A DNA stretch of 64,000 bases from Bombus terrestris. Taxonomy: Eukaryota > Arthropoda > Insecta > Hymenoptera > Apidae. A model generated the notes under the pieces. The model ran no database searches, was not told the origin of the DNA, and saw nothing but the letters and a program-made list of their open reading frames with translations. The translations under genes and the position numbers were made by a program. Shown one piece after another: positions 37,110 to 49,909 of the stretch (its first letter is position 1; each line of letters begins with the position of its first letter). The stretch covers positions 5,320,501 to 5,384,500 of the forward strand of contig NC_063275.1 of NCBI RefSeq assembly GCF_910591885.1, in the 5' to 3' direction.

Positions 37110-40100
37110 ACATAGAAATATTTGCACCAGCCCGAGGAGCCGGAAGCTTTTATCGAATTGCCCACTGAGCAAAGTTTACATGTTATCAATAGTTTTACAC
37201 AAAGAGTAATAGTTCGACGAAGTGCAGTGCAACGTGAGTACCAATATCGCTGAGAAAACTTGGAAATAACAGGAAATATATGTAAGGAAATATAAAGTAT
37301 ATGTATGACCAGGAAGTTGAATCTAATGAAAATATATGTTAGGAATTACAAAGAATGTGTGTAGCATAAAATTGTAATCGTTGCTCGCTCCGCACGCTCG
37401 TAAAAAAATGGTCCAACCTCACAACCGATCCGGCTCGCTCGCAAATTTGAAGTAAATCGCCTCCATATCGAAGGACGAACGCAGGTGGGATTGGTTTTAG
37501 GTTAGGCTATAGTTTTTCGAGCGAGCGCAGCGAGCGAGCAATGCGTAAACGTGCGTCACAAACCAATTGATTGGCACGAAGGTACATAGAAATATTTGCA
37601 CCAGCCCGAGGAGCCGGAAGCTTTTATCGAATTGCTCACTGAGCAAAGTTTACATGTTATCAATAGTTTTACACAGAGAGTAATAGTTCGACGAAGTACA
37701 GTGCAACGTGAGTACCAGTATCGCTGAGAAAACTTGGAAATAACCGGAACTAAATGTAAGGAAATATAAAGTATATGTATAACCAGGAAGTTGAAACTAA
37801 TGAAAATATATGTTAGGAATTATATAGAATGTGTGTAGCATAAAATTGTAATCGTTGCTCGCTCCGCACGCTCGTAAAAAAATGGTCCAACCTCACAACC
37901 GATCCGGCTCGCTCGCAAATTTGAAGTAAATCGCCTCCATATCGAAGGACGAACGCAGGTGGGATTGGTTTTAGGTTAGGCTATAGTTTTTCGAGCGAGC
38001 GCAGCGAGCGAGCAATGCGTAAACGTGCGTCACAAACCAATTGATTGGCACGAAGGTACATAGAAATATTTGCACCAGCCCGAGGAGCCGGAAGCTTTTA
38101 TCGAATTGCCCACTGAGCAAAGTTTACATGTTATCAATAGTTTTACACAAAGAGTAATAGTTCGACGAAGTGCAGTGCAACGTGAGTACCAATATCGCTG
38201 AGAAAACTTGGAAATAACAGGAAATATATGTAAGGAAATATAAAGTATATGTATGACCAGGAAGTTGAATCTAATGAAAATATATGTTAGGAATTACAAA
38301 GAATGTGTGTAGCATAAAATTGTAATCGTTGCTCGCTCCGCTCGCTCATAAAAAGATAGTCCAACCTCACAACCGATCCGGCACGTTCGCAAATTTGAAG
38401 TGAATTGCCTCCTTACCGAAAAACGAACGAAAGAGGGATTGGTTTTAGGTTAGGCTATAGTTTTTCGAGCGAGCGCAGCGAGCGAGCAATGCGTAAACGT
38501 GCGTCACAAACCAATTGATTGGCACGAAGGTACATAGAAATATTTGCACCAGCTCGAGCAGCCGGAAGCTTTTATCGAATTGCTCACTGAGCAAAGTTTA
38601 CATGTTATCAATAGTTTTACACAAAGAGTAATAGTTCGGCGAAGTACAGTGCAACGTGAGTACCAGTATCGCTGAGAAAACTTGGAAATAACCGGAACTA
38701 AATGTAAGGAAATATAAAGTATATGTATAACCAGGAAGTTGAAACTAATGAAAATATATGTTAGGAATTATATAGAATGCGTGTAGCATAAAATTGTAAT
38801 CGTTGCTCGCTCCGCACGCTCGTAAAAAAATGGTCCAACCTCACAACCGATCCGGCTCGCTCGCAAATTTGAAGTAAATCGCCTCCATATCGAAGGACGA
38901 ACGCAGGTGGGGTTGGTTTTAGGTTAGGCTATAGTTTTTCGAGCGAGCGCAGCGAGCGAGCAATGCGTACACGTGCGTCACAAACCTATTGATTAGCACG
39001 TAGGTACACAGAAATATTTGCACCTGCCCGAGGAGCCGGAAGCTTTTATCGAATTGCTCACTGAGCAAAGTTTACATGTTATCAATAGTTTTACACAAAG
39101 AGTAATAGTTCGACGAAGTACAGTGCAACGTGAGTACCAGTATCGCTGAGAAAACTTGGAAATAACCGGAACTAAATGTAAGGAAATATAAAGTATATGT
39201 ATAACCAGGAAGTTGAAACTAATGAAAATATATGTTAGGAATTATATAGAATGTGTGTAGCATAAAATTGTAATCGTTGCTCGCTCCGCACGCTCGTAAA
39301 GAAATGGTCCAACCTCACAACCGCGCTGGCTCGCTCGCAAATTTGAAGTAAATCGCCTCCATATCGAAGGACGAACGCAGGTGGGGTTGGTTTTAGGTTA
39401 GGCTATAGTTTTTCGAGCGAGCGCAGCGAGCGAGCAATGCGTATACGTGCGTCACAAACCTATTGATTAGCACGTAGGTGCACAGAAATATTTGCACCTG
39501 CCCGAGGAGCCGGAAGCTTTTATCGAATTGCTCACTGAGCAAAGTTTACATGTTATCAATTGTTTTACACAAAGAGTAATAGTTCGGCGAAGTGCAATGC
39601 AACGTGAGTACCAATATCGCTGAGAAAACTTGGAAATAACAGGAAATATATGTAAGGATATATAAAGTATATGTATGACCAGGATGTTGAATCTAATGAA
39701 AATATATGTTAGGAATTATATAGAATGTGTGTAGCATAAAATTGTAATCGTTGCTCGCTCCGCACGCTCGTAAAAAAATGGTCCAACCTCACAACCGATC
39801 CGGCTCGCTCGCAAATTTGAAGTAAATCGCCTCCATATCGAAGGACGAACGCAGGTGGGATTGGTTTTAGGTTAGGCTATAGTTTTTCGAGCGAGCGCAG
39901 CGAGCGAGCAATGCGTAAACGTGAGTCACAAACCAATTGATTAGCACGTAGGTACACAGAAATATTTGCACCTGCCCGAGGAGCCGGAAGCTTTTATCGA
40001 ATTGCTCACTGAGCAAAGTATACATGTTATCAATTGTTTTACACAAAGAGTAATAGTTCGACGAAGTACAGTGCAACGTGAGTACCAGTATCGCTGAGAA

Positions 40101-42600
40101 AACTTGGAACTAACCGGAACTAAATGTAAGGAAATATAAAGTATATGTATAACCAGGAAGTTGAAACTAATGAAAATATATGTTAGGAATTATATAGAAT
40201 GTGTGTAGCATAAAATTGTAATCGTTGCTCGCTCCGCACGCTCGTAAAAAAATGGTCCAACCTCACAACCGATCCGGCTCGCTCGCAAATTTGAAGTAAA
40301 TCGTCTCCATATCGAAGGACGAACGCAGGTGGCATTGGTTTTATGTTAGGCTATAGTTTTTCGAGCGAGCGCAGCGAGCGAGCAATGCCTAAACGTGCGT
40401 CTCAATCCAATTCATTGGCACGTAGGCACATAGTAATAATTGCACCTGCCCGAAGAGCCGGAAGCTTTTATCGAATTGCTCACTGAGCAAAGTTTACATG
40501 TTATCAATAGTTTTACACAAAGAGTAATAGTTCGACGAAGTACAGTGCAACGTGAGTACCAGTATCGCTGAGAAAACTTGGAAATAACCGGAACTAAATG
40601 TAAGGAAATATAAAGTATATGTATAACCAGGAAGTTGAAACTAATGAAAATATATGTTAGGAATTATATAGATTGTGTGTAGCATAAAATTGTAATCGTT
40701 GCTCGCTCCGCACGCTCGTAAAAAAATGGTCCAACCTCACAACCGATCCGGCTCGCTCGCAAATTTGAAGTAAATCGCCTCCATATCGAAGGACGAACGC
40801 AGGTGGGATTGGTTTTAGGTTAGGCTATAGTTTTTCGAGCGAGCGCAGCGAGCGAGCAATGCCTAAACGTGCGTCTCAATCCAATTCATTGGCACATAGG
40901 CACATAGAAATAATTGCACCTGCCCGAAGAGCCGGAAGCTTTTATCGAATTGCTCACTGAGCAAAGTTTACATGTTATCAATAGTTTTACACAAAGAGTA
41001 ATAGTTCGACGAAGTACAGTGCAACGTGAGTACCAGAATCGCTGAGAAAACTTGGAAATAACCGGAACTAAATGTAAGGAAATATAAAGTATATGTATAA
41101 CCAGGAAGTTGAAACTAATGAAAATATATGTTAGGAACTATGAAGTATGTGTGTAGCATGAAAATTGTAATCGTTGCTTGCTCGCAGCGTGCGCTCGTAA
41201 AAATCTAGTCCAACCTCACAACCGATGCGGCTCGCTCTCAAATTTGAAGTAAATCGCCTTCTTATCGAAGGTCGAACGCCAGTGGGATTGGTTTTATGTT
41301 AGGCTATAGTTTTTCGAGCGAGCGCAGCGAGCGAGCAATGCCTAAACGTGCGTCTCAATCCAATTCATTGGCACGTAGGCACATAGAAATAATTGCACCT
41401 GCCCGAAGTGCCGGAAGCTTTTATCGAATTGCTCACTGAGCAAAGTTTACATGTTATCAATAGTTTTACACAAAGAGTAATAGTTCGACGAAGTACAGTG
41501 CAACGTGAGTACCAGTATCGCTGAGAAAACTTGGAAATAACCGGAACTAAATGTAAGGAAATATAAAGTATATGTATAACCAGGAAGTTGAAACTAATGA
41601 AAATATATGTTAGGAATTATATAGAATGTGTGTAGCATAAAATTGTAATCGTTGCTCGCTCCGCACGCTCGTAAAAAAATGGTCCAACCTCACAACCGAT
41701 CCGGCTCGCTCGCAAATTTGAAGTAAATCGCCTCCATATCGAAGGACGAACGCAGGTGGGATTGGTTTTATGTTAGGCTATAGTTTTTCGAGCGAGCGCA
41801 GCGAGCGAGCAATGCCTAAACGTGCGTCTCAATCCAATTCATTGGCACGTAGGCACATAGAAATAATTGCACCTGCCCGAAATGCCGGAAGCTTTTATCG
41901 AATTGCTCACTGAGCAAAGTTTACATGTTATCAATAGTTTTACACAAAGAGTAATAGTTCGACGAAGTACAGTGCTACGTGAGTACCAGTATCGCTGAGA
42001 AAACTTGGAAATAACCGGAACTAAATGTAAGGAAATATAAAGTATATGTATAACCAGGAAGTTGAAACTAATGAAAATATATGTTAGGAATTATATAGAA
42101 TGTGTGTAGCATAAAATTGTAATCGTTGCTCGCTCCGCACGCTCGTAAAAAAATGGTCCAACCTCACAACCGATCCGGCTCGCTCGCAAATTTGAAGTAA
42201 ATCGCCTCCATATCGAAGGACGAACGCAGGTGGGATTGGTTTTAGGTTAGGCTATAGTATTTCGAGCGAGCGCAGCGAGCGAGCAATGCGTAAACGTGCG
42301 TCACAAACCAATTGATTAGCATGTAGGTACACAGAAATATTTGCTCCTGCCCGAGGAGCCGGAAGCTTTTATCGAATTGCTCACTGAGCAAAGTTTACAT
42401 GTTATCAATTGTTTTACACAAAGAGTAATAGTTCGACGAAGTACAGTGCAACGTGAGTACCAGTATCGCTGAGAAAACTTGGAAATAACCGGAACTAAAT
42501 GTAAGGAAATATAAAGTATATGTATAACCAGGAAGTTGAAACTAATGGAAATATATGTTAGGAATTATATAGAATGTGTGTAGCATAAAATTGTAATCGT
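37110..42600 (+). repeat. 5.49-kb duplicated block, right copy
   Basis: Partner of 29512-35001. It enters from an H1 head at 37072 (switching near ACATAG to the H4 sequence) and leaves in the tail of the monomer at 42291, where the left copy turns into a GTGGCTCGC/B-tail chimera and this copy keeps a plain A tail. Private changes here include GTACACGTGC at 38968, GTGCAATGC near 39596, GTGCTACGTG near 41975 and CTAATGGAAAT near 42548. Confidence 0.92.
38020..38493 (+). repeat. Monomer with divergent type C tail (right copy)
   Basis: Copy of the monomer at 30422. The tail matches except that it reads CTCATAAAAAGATAG where the left copy reads CTCATTAAAAGATAG. The head has CACAAACCAATTG where the left copy has CACAAACAAATTG, and the middle has TTGGAAATAACAGG for TTGGAGATAACAGG. 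Confidence 0.9.
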
Positions 42601-44191
42601 TGCTCGCTCCGCACGCTCGTAAAAAAATGGTCCAACCTCACAACCGATCCGGCTCGCTCGCAAATTTGAAGTAAATCGCCTCCATATCGAAGGACGAACG
42701 CAGGTGGGATTGGTTTTAGGTTAGGCTATAGTTTTTCGAGCGAGCGCAGCGAGCGAGCAATGCGTAAACGTGCGTCACAAACCAATTGATTAGCACGTAG
42801 GTACACAGAAATATTTGCACCTGCCCGAGGAGCCGGAAGCTTTTATCGAATTGCTCACTGAGCAAAGTTTACATGTTATCAATTGTTTTACACAAAGAGT
42901 AATAGTTCGACGAAGTACAGTGCAACGTGAGTACCAGTATCGCTGAGAAAACTTGGAACTAACCGGAACTAAATGTAAGGAAATATAAAGTATATGTATA
43001 ACCAGGAAGTTGAAACTAATGAAAATATATGTTAGGAATTATATAGAATGTGTGTAGCATAAAATTGTAATCGTTGCTCGCTCCGCACGCTCGTAAAAAA
43101 ATGGTCCAACCTCACAACCGATCCGGCTCGCTCGCAAATTTGAAGTAAATCGCCTCCATATCGAAGGACGAACGCAGGTGGGATTGGTTTTATGTTAGGC
43201 TATAGTTTTTCGAGCGAGCGCAGCGAGCGAGCAATGCCTAAACGTGCGTCTCAATCCAATTCATTGGCACGTAGGCACATAGAAATAATTGCACCTGCCC
43301 GAAGAGCCGGAAGCTTTTATCGAATTGCTCACTGAGCAAAGTTTACATGTTATCAATAGTTTTACACAAAGAGTAATAGTTCGACGAAGTACAGTGCAAC
43401 GTGAGTACCAGTATCGCTGAGCAAACTTGGAAATAACCGGAACTAAATGTAAGGAAATATAAAGTATATGTATAACCAGGAAGTTGAAACTAATGAAAAT
43501 ATATGTTAGGAACTATGAAGTATGTGTGTAGCATGAAAATTGAAATCGTTGCTTGCTCGCAGCGTGCGCTCGTAAAAATCTAGTCCAACCTCACAACCGA
43601 TGCGGCACGCTCTCAAATTTGAAGTAAATCGCCTTCTTATCGAAGGTCGAACGACAGTGGGATTGGTTTTATGTTAGGCTATAGTTTTTCGAGCGAGCGC
43701 AGCGAGCGAGCAATGCCTAAACGTGCGTCTCAATCCAATTCATTGGCACATAGGCACATAGAAATAATTGCACCTGCCCGAAGAGCCGGAAGCTTTTATC
43801 GAATTGCTCACTGAGCAAAGTTTACATGTTATCAATAGTTTTACACAAAGAGTAATAGTTCGACGAAGTACAGTGCAACGTGAGTACCAGAATCGCTGAG
43901 AAAACTTGGAAATAACCGGAACTAAATGTAAGGAAATATAAAGTATATGTATAACCAGGAAGTTGAAACTAATGAAAATATATGTTAGGAATTATATAGA
44001 ATGTGTGTAGCATGAAATTGTAATCGTTGCTCGCTCCGCACGCTCGTAAAAAAATGGTCCAACCTCACAACCGATCCGGCTCGCTCGCAAATTTGAAGTA
44101 AATCGCCTCCATATCGAAGGACGAACGCAGGTGGGATTGGTTTTAGGTTAGGCTATAGTTTTTCGAGCGAGCGCAGCGAGCGAGCAATGCG
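42601..44191 (+). repeat. Short mixed stretch of ordinary monomers
   Basis: Three monomers (42765 H2-A, 43239 H1-B, 43718 H1-A) and the end of the monomer at 42291. The B monomer has private changes GAGCAAACTTGG, ATTGAAATCG, GCGGCACGC and GAACGACAG. The monomer at 43718 shares GGCACATAGG and CCAGAATCGC with the B monomers at 33266 and 40864 but has an A tail. No other feature is present. Confidence 0.75.
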
Positions 44192-46087
44192 TAAACGTGC
44201 ATCTCAAACCAATTGATTGGCACGTAGGTACATAGAAATATTTGCACCAGCCCGAGGAGCCGGAAGCTTTTATCGAATTGCTCACTGAGCAAAGTTTACA
44301 TGTTATCAATAGTTTTACACAAAGAGTAATAGTTCGACGAAGTACAGTGCAACGTGAGTACCAGTATCGCTGAGAAAACTTGGAAATAACCTGAACTAAA
44401 TGTAAGGAAATATAAAGTATATGTATAACCAGGAAGTTGAAACTAATGAAAATATATGTTAGGAATTATATAGAATGTGTGTAGCATAAAATTGTAATCG
44501 TGGCTCGCTCCGCACGCTCGTAAAAAAATGGTCCAACCTCACAACCGATGCGGCTCGCTCTCAAATTTGAAGTAAATCGCCTTCTTATCGAAGGTCAAAA
44601 GCCAGTGGGATTGGTTTTATGTTAGGCTATAGTTTTTCGAGCGAGCGCAGCGAGCGAGCAATGCCTAAACGTGCGTCTCAATCCAATTCATTGGCACGTA
44701 GGCACATAGAAATAATTGCACCTGCCCGAAGAGCCGGAAGCTTTTAACGAATTGCTCACTGAGCAAAGTTTACATGTTATCAATAGCTTTACACAAAGAG
44801 TAATAGTTCGACGAAGTACAGTGCAACGTGAGTACCAGTATCGCTGAGAAAACTTGGAAATAACCGGAACTAAATGTAAGGAAATATAAAGTATATGTAT
44901 AACCAGGAAGTTGAAACTAATGAAAATATATGTTAGGAATTATATAGAATGTGTGTAGCATAAAATTGTAATCGTTGCTCGCTCCGCACGCTCGTAAAAA
45001 AATGGTCCAACCTCACAACCGATCCGGCTCGCTCGCAAATTTGAAGTAAATCGCCTCCATATCGAAGGACGAACGCAGGTGGGATTGGTTTTAGGTTAGG
45101 CTATAGTTTTTCGAGCGAGCGCAGCGAGCGAGCAATGCGTAAACGTGCATCTCAAACCAATTGATTGGCACGTAGGTACATAGAAATATTTGCACCAGCC
45201 CGAGGAGCCGGAAGCTTTTATCGAATTGCTCACTGAGCAAAGTTTACATGTTATCAATAGTTTTACACAAAGAGTAATAGTTCGACGAAGTACAGTGCAA
45301 CGTGAGTACCAGTATCGCTGAGAAAACTTGGAAATAACCTGAACTAAATGTAAGGAAATATAAAGTATATGTATAACCAGGAAGTTGAAACTAATGAAAA
45401 TATATGTTAGGAATTATATAGAATGTGTGTAGCATAAAATTGTAATCGTGGCTCGCTCCGCACGCTCGTAAAAAAATGGTCCAACCTCACAACCGATGCG
45501 GCTCGCTCTCAAATTTGAAGTAAATCGCCTTCTTATCGAAGGTCAAAAGCCAGTGGGATTGGTTTTATGTTAGGCTATAGTTTTTCGAGCGAGCGCAGCG
45601 AGCGAGCAATGCCTAAACGTGCGTCTCAATCCAATTCATTGGCACGTAGGCACATAGAAATAATTGCACCTGCCCGAAGAGCCGGAAGCTTTTATCGAAT
45701 TGCTCACTGAGCAAAGTTTACATGTTATCAATAGCTTTACACAAAGAGTAATAGTTCGACGAAGTACAGTGCAACGTGAGTACCAGTATCGCTGAGAAAA
45801 CTTGGAAATAACCGGAACTAAACGTAAGGAAATATAAAGTATATGTATAACCAGGAAGTTGAAACTAATGAAAATATATGTTAGGAATTATATAGAATGT
45901 GTGTAGCATAAAATTGTAATCGTTGCTCGCTCCGCACGCTCGTAAAAAAATGGTCCAAGCTCACAACCGATCCGGCTCGCTCGCAAATTTGAAGTAAATC
46001 GCCTCCATATCGAAGGACGAACGCAGGTGGGATTGGTTTTAGGTTAGGCTATAGTTTTTCGAGCGAGCGCAGCGAGCGAGCAATGCG
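44192..46087 (+). repeat. Tandem dimer duplication, 948 bp, two copies
   Basis: Monomers 44192 plus 44666 repeat as 45140 plus 45614. Each dimer is an H5 monomer with the A-to-B chimeric tail (GTGGCTCGC, GGTCAAAAGCC) followed by an H1-A monomer with CAATAGCTTTACAC. I found three differences: an A near 44747, a C at 45823 and a G at 45959. The chimeric tail matches that at 34692-36113, so this module has also moved between distant parts of the array. Confidence 0.9.
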
Positions 46088-49000
46088 TAAACGTGCGTCA
46101 CAAACCAATTGATTAGCACGTAGGTACACAGAAATATTTGCACCTGCCCGAGGAGCCGGAAGCTTTTATCGAATTGCTCACTGAGCAAAGTTTACATGTT
46201 ATCAATTGTTTTACACAAAGAGTAATAGTTTGACGAAGTACAGTGCAACGTGAGTACCAGTATCGCTGAGAGAACTTGGAACTAACCGGAACTAAATGTA
46301 AGGAAATATAAAGTATATGTATAACCAGGAAGTTGAAACTAATGAAAATATATGTTAGGAACTATGAACTATGTGTGTAGCATGAAAATTGTAATCGTTG
46401 CTTGCTCGCAGCGTGCGCTCGTAAAAATCTAGTCCAACCTCACAACCGATGCGGCTCGCTCTCAAATTTGAAGTAAATCGCCTTCTTATCGAAGGTCGAA
46501 CGCCAGTGGGATTGGTTTTGTGTTAGGCTATAGTTTTTCGAGCGAGCGCAGCGAGCGAGCAATGCCTAAACGTGCGTCTCAATCCAATTCATTGGCACGT
46601 AGGCACATAGAAATAATTGCACCTGCCCGAAGAGCCGGAAGCTTTTATCGAATTGCTCACTGAGCAAAGTTTACATGTTATCAATAGTTTTACACAAAGA
46701 GTAATAGTTCGACGAAGTACAGTGCAACGTGAGTACCAGTATCGCTGAGAAAACTTGGAAATAACCGCAACTAAATGTAAGGAAATATAAAGTATATGTA
46801 TAACCAGGAAGTTGAAACTAATGAAAATATATGTTAGGAATTATATAGAATGTGTGTAGCATAAAATTGTAATCGTTGCTCGCTCCGCACGCTCGTAAAG
46901 AAATGGTCCAACCTCACAACCGATCCGGCTCGCTCGCAAATTTGAAGTAAATCGCCTCCATATCGAAGGACGAACGCAGGTGGGATTGGTTTTAGGTTAG
47001 GCTATAGTTTTTCGAGCGAGCGCAGCGAGCGAGCAATGCCTAAACGTGCATCTCAAACCAATTGATTGGCACGTAGGTACATAGAAATATTTGCACCAGC
47101 CCGAGGAGCCGGAAGCTTTTATCGAATTGCTCACTGAGCAAAGTTTACATGTTATCAATAGTTTTACACAAAGAGTAATAGTTCGACGAAGTACAGTGCA
47201 ACGTGAGTACCAGTATCGCTGAGAAAACTTGGAAATAACCGGAACTAAATGTAAGGAAATATAAAGTATATGTATAACCAGGAAGTTGAAACTAATGAAA
47301 ATATATGTTAGGAACTATGAAGTATGTGTGTAGCATGAAAATTGTAATCGTTGCTTGCTCGCAGCGTGCGCTCGTAAAAATCTAGTCCAACCTCACAACC
47401 GATGCGGCTCGCTCTCAAATTTGAAGTAAATCGCCTTCTTATCGAAGGTCGAACGCCAGTGGGATTGGTTTTATGTTAGGCTATAGTTTTTCGAGCGAGC
47501 GCAGCGAGCGAGCAATGCCTAAACGTGCGTCTCAATCCAATTCATTGGCACGTAGGCACATAGAAATAATTGCACCTGCCCGAAGAGCCGGAAGCTTTTA
47601 TCGAATTGCTCACTGAGCAAAGTTTACATGTTATCAATAGTTTTACACAAAGAGTAATAGTTCGACGAAGTAAAGTGCAACGTGAGTACCAGTATCGCTG
47701 AGAAAACTTGGAAATAACCGGAACTAAATGTAAGGAAATATAAAGTATATGTATAACCAGGAAGTTGAAACTAATGAAAATATATGTTAGGAACTATGAA
47801 GTATGTGTGTAGCATTAAAATTGTAATCGTTGCTTGCTCGCAGCGTGCGCTCGTAAAAATCTAGTCCAACCTCACAACCGATGCGGCTCGCTCTCAAATT
47901 TGAAGTAAATCGCCTTCTTATCGAAGGTCGAACGCCAGTGGGATTGGTTTTAGGTTAGGCTATAGTTTTTCGAGCGAGCGCAGCGAGCGAGCAATGCCTA
48001 AACGTGCATCTCAAACCAATTGATTGGCACGTAGGTACATAGAAATATTTGCACCAGCCCGAGGAGCCGGAAGCTTTTATCGAATTGCTCACTGAGCAAA
48101 GTTTACATGATATCAATAGTTTTACACAAAGAGTAATAGTTCGACGAAGTACAGTGCAACGTGAGTACCAGTATCGCTGAGAAAACTTGGAAATAACCGG
48201 AACTAAATGTAAGGAAATATAAAGTATATGTATAACCAGGAAGTTGAAACTAATGAAAATATATGTTAGGAACTATGAAGTATGTGTGTAGCATGAAAAT
48301 TGTAATCGTTGCTTGCTCGCAGCGTGCGCTCGTAAAAATCTAGTCCAACCTCACAACCGATGCGGCTCGCTCTCAAATTTGAAGTAAATCGCCTTCTTAT
48401 CGAAGGTCGAACGCCAGTGGGATTGGTTTTATGTTAGGCTATAGTTTTTCGAGCGAGCGCAGCGAGCGAGCAATGCCTAAACGTGCGTCTCAATCCAATT
48501 CATTGGCACGTAGGCACATAGAAATAATTGCACCTGCCCGAAGAGCCGGAAGCTTTTATCGAATTGCCCACTGAGCAAAGTTTACATGTTATCAATAGTT
48601 TTACACAAAGAGTAATAGTTCGACGAAGTACAGTGCAACGTGAGTACCAGTATCGCTGAGAAAACTTGGAAATAACCGGAACTAAATGTAAGGAAATATA
48701 AAGTATATGTATAACCAGGAAGTTGAAACTAATGAAAATATATGTTAGAAATTATATAGAATGTGTGTAGCATAAAATTGTAATCGTTGCTCGCTCCGCA
48801 CGCTCGTAAAAAAATGGTCCAACCTCACAACCGATCCGGCTCGCTCGCAAATTTGAAGTAAATCGCCTCCATATCGAAGGACGAACGCAGGTGGGATTGG
48901 TTTTAGGTTAGGCTATAGTTTTTCGAGCGAGCGCAGCGAGCGAGCAATGCGTAAACGTGCGTCACAAACCAATTGATTAGCACGTAGGTACACAGAAATA

Positions 49001-49909
49001 TTTGCACCTGCCCGAGGAGCCGGAAGCTTTTATCGAATTGCTCACTGAGCAAAGTTTACATTTTATCAATTGTTTTACACAAAGAGTAATAGTTCGACGA
49101 AGTACAGTGCAACGTGAGTACCAGTATCGCTGAGAAAACTTGGAACTAACCGGAACTAAATGTAAGGAAATATAAAGTATATGTATAACCAGGAAGTTGA
49201 AACTAATGAAAATATATGTTAGGAACTATGAAGTGTGTGTGTAGCATGAAAATTGTAATCGTTGCTTGCTCGCAGCGTGCGCTCGTAAAAATCTAGTCCA
49301 ACCTCACAACCGATGCGGCTCGCTCTCAAATTTGAAGTAAATCGCCTTCTTATCGAAGGTCGAACGCCAGTGGGATTGGTTTTATGTTAGGCTATAGTTT
49401 TTCGAGCGAGCGCAGCGAGCGAGCAATGCCTAAACGTGCGTCACAAACCAATTGATTAGCACGTAGGTACACAGAAATATTTGCACCTGCCCGAGGAGCC
49501 GGAAGCTTTTATCGAATTGCTCACTGAGCAAAGTTTACATTTTATCAATTGTTTTACACAAAGAGTAATAGTTCGACGAAGTACAGTGCAACGTGAGTAC
49601 CAGTATCGCTGAGAAAACTTGGAACTAACCGGAACTAAATGTAAGGAAATATAAAGTATATGTATAACCAGGAAGTTGAAACTAATGAAAATATATGTTA
49701 GGAACTATGAAGTGTGTGTGTAGCATGAAAATTGTAATCGTTGCTTGCTCGCAGCGTGCGCTCGTAAAAATCTAGTCCAACCTCACAACCGATGCGGCTC
49801 GCTCTCAAATTTGAAGTAAATCGCCTTCTTATCGAAGGTCGAACGCCAGTGGGATTGGTTTTATGTTAGGCTATAGTTTTTCGAGCGAGCGCAGCGAGCG
49901 AGCAATGCC
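46088..49909 (+). repeat. Start of the B-rich territory, with 479-bp tandem duplicate
   Basis: Of eight monomers here, six are type B (46088, 47041, 47520, 47999, 48952, 49431). The H5-B monomers 47041 and 47999 bracket an H1-B monomer with AAAGTGC and GCATTAAAATTG, a version also seen at 36593. The monomers at 48952 and 49431 appear identical over 479 bp, including the rare TTTACATTTTATCAATTG and GAAGTGTGTGTG, and look like a very recent single-monomer duplication. Confidence 0.85.
47041..47519 (+). repeat. Monomer with head variant H5 and B tail
   Basis: H5 reads GTGCATCTCAAACCAATTG followed by GGCACGTAGGTACATAG and ATTTGCACCAGCCCGAGG; it looks like a blend of H1 (the CTCAA start) and H4. 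I found it only in the right third, starting at 44192, 45140, 47041, 47999, 50384, 51816, 52769, 54680, 56112, 58018, 59450, 60877, 62309 and 63736. It occurs with A and B tails. Confidence 0.88.
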
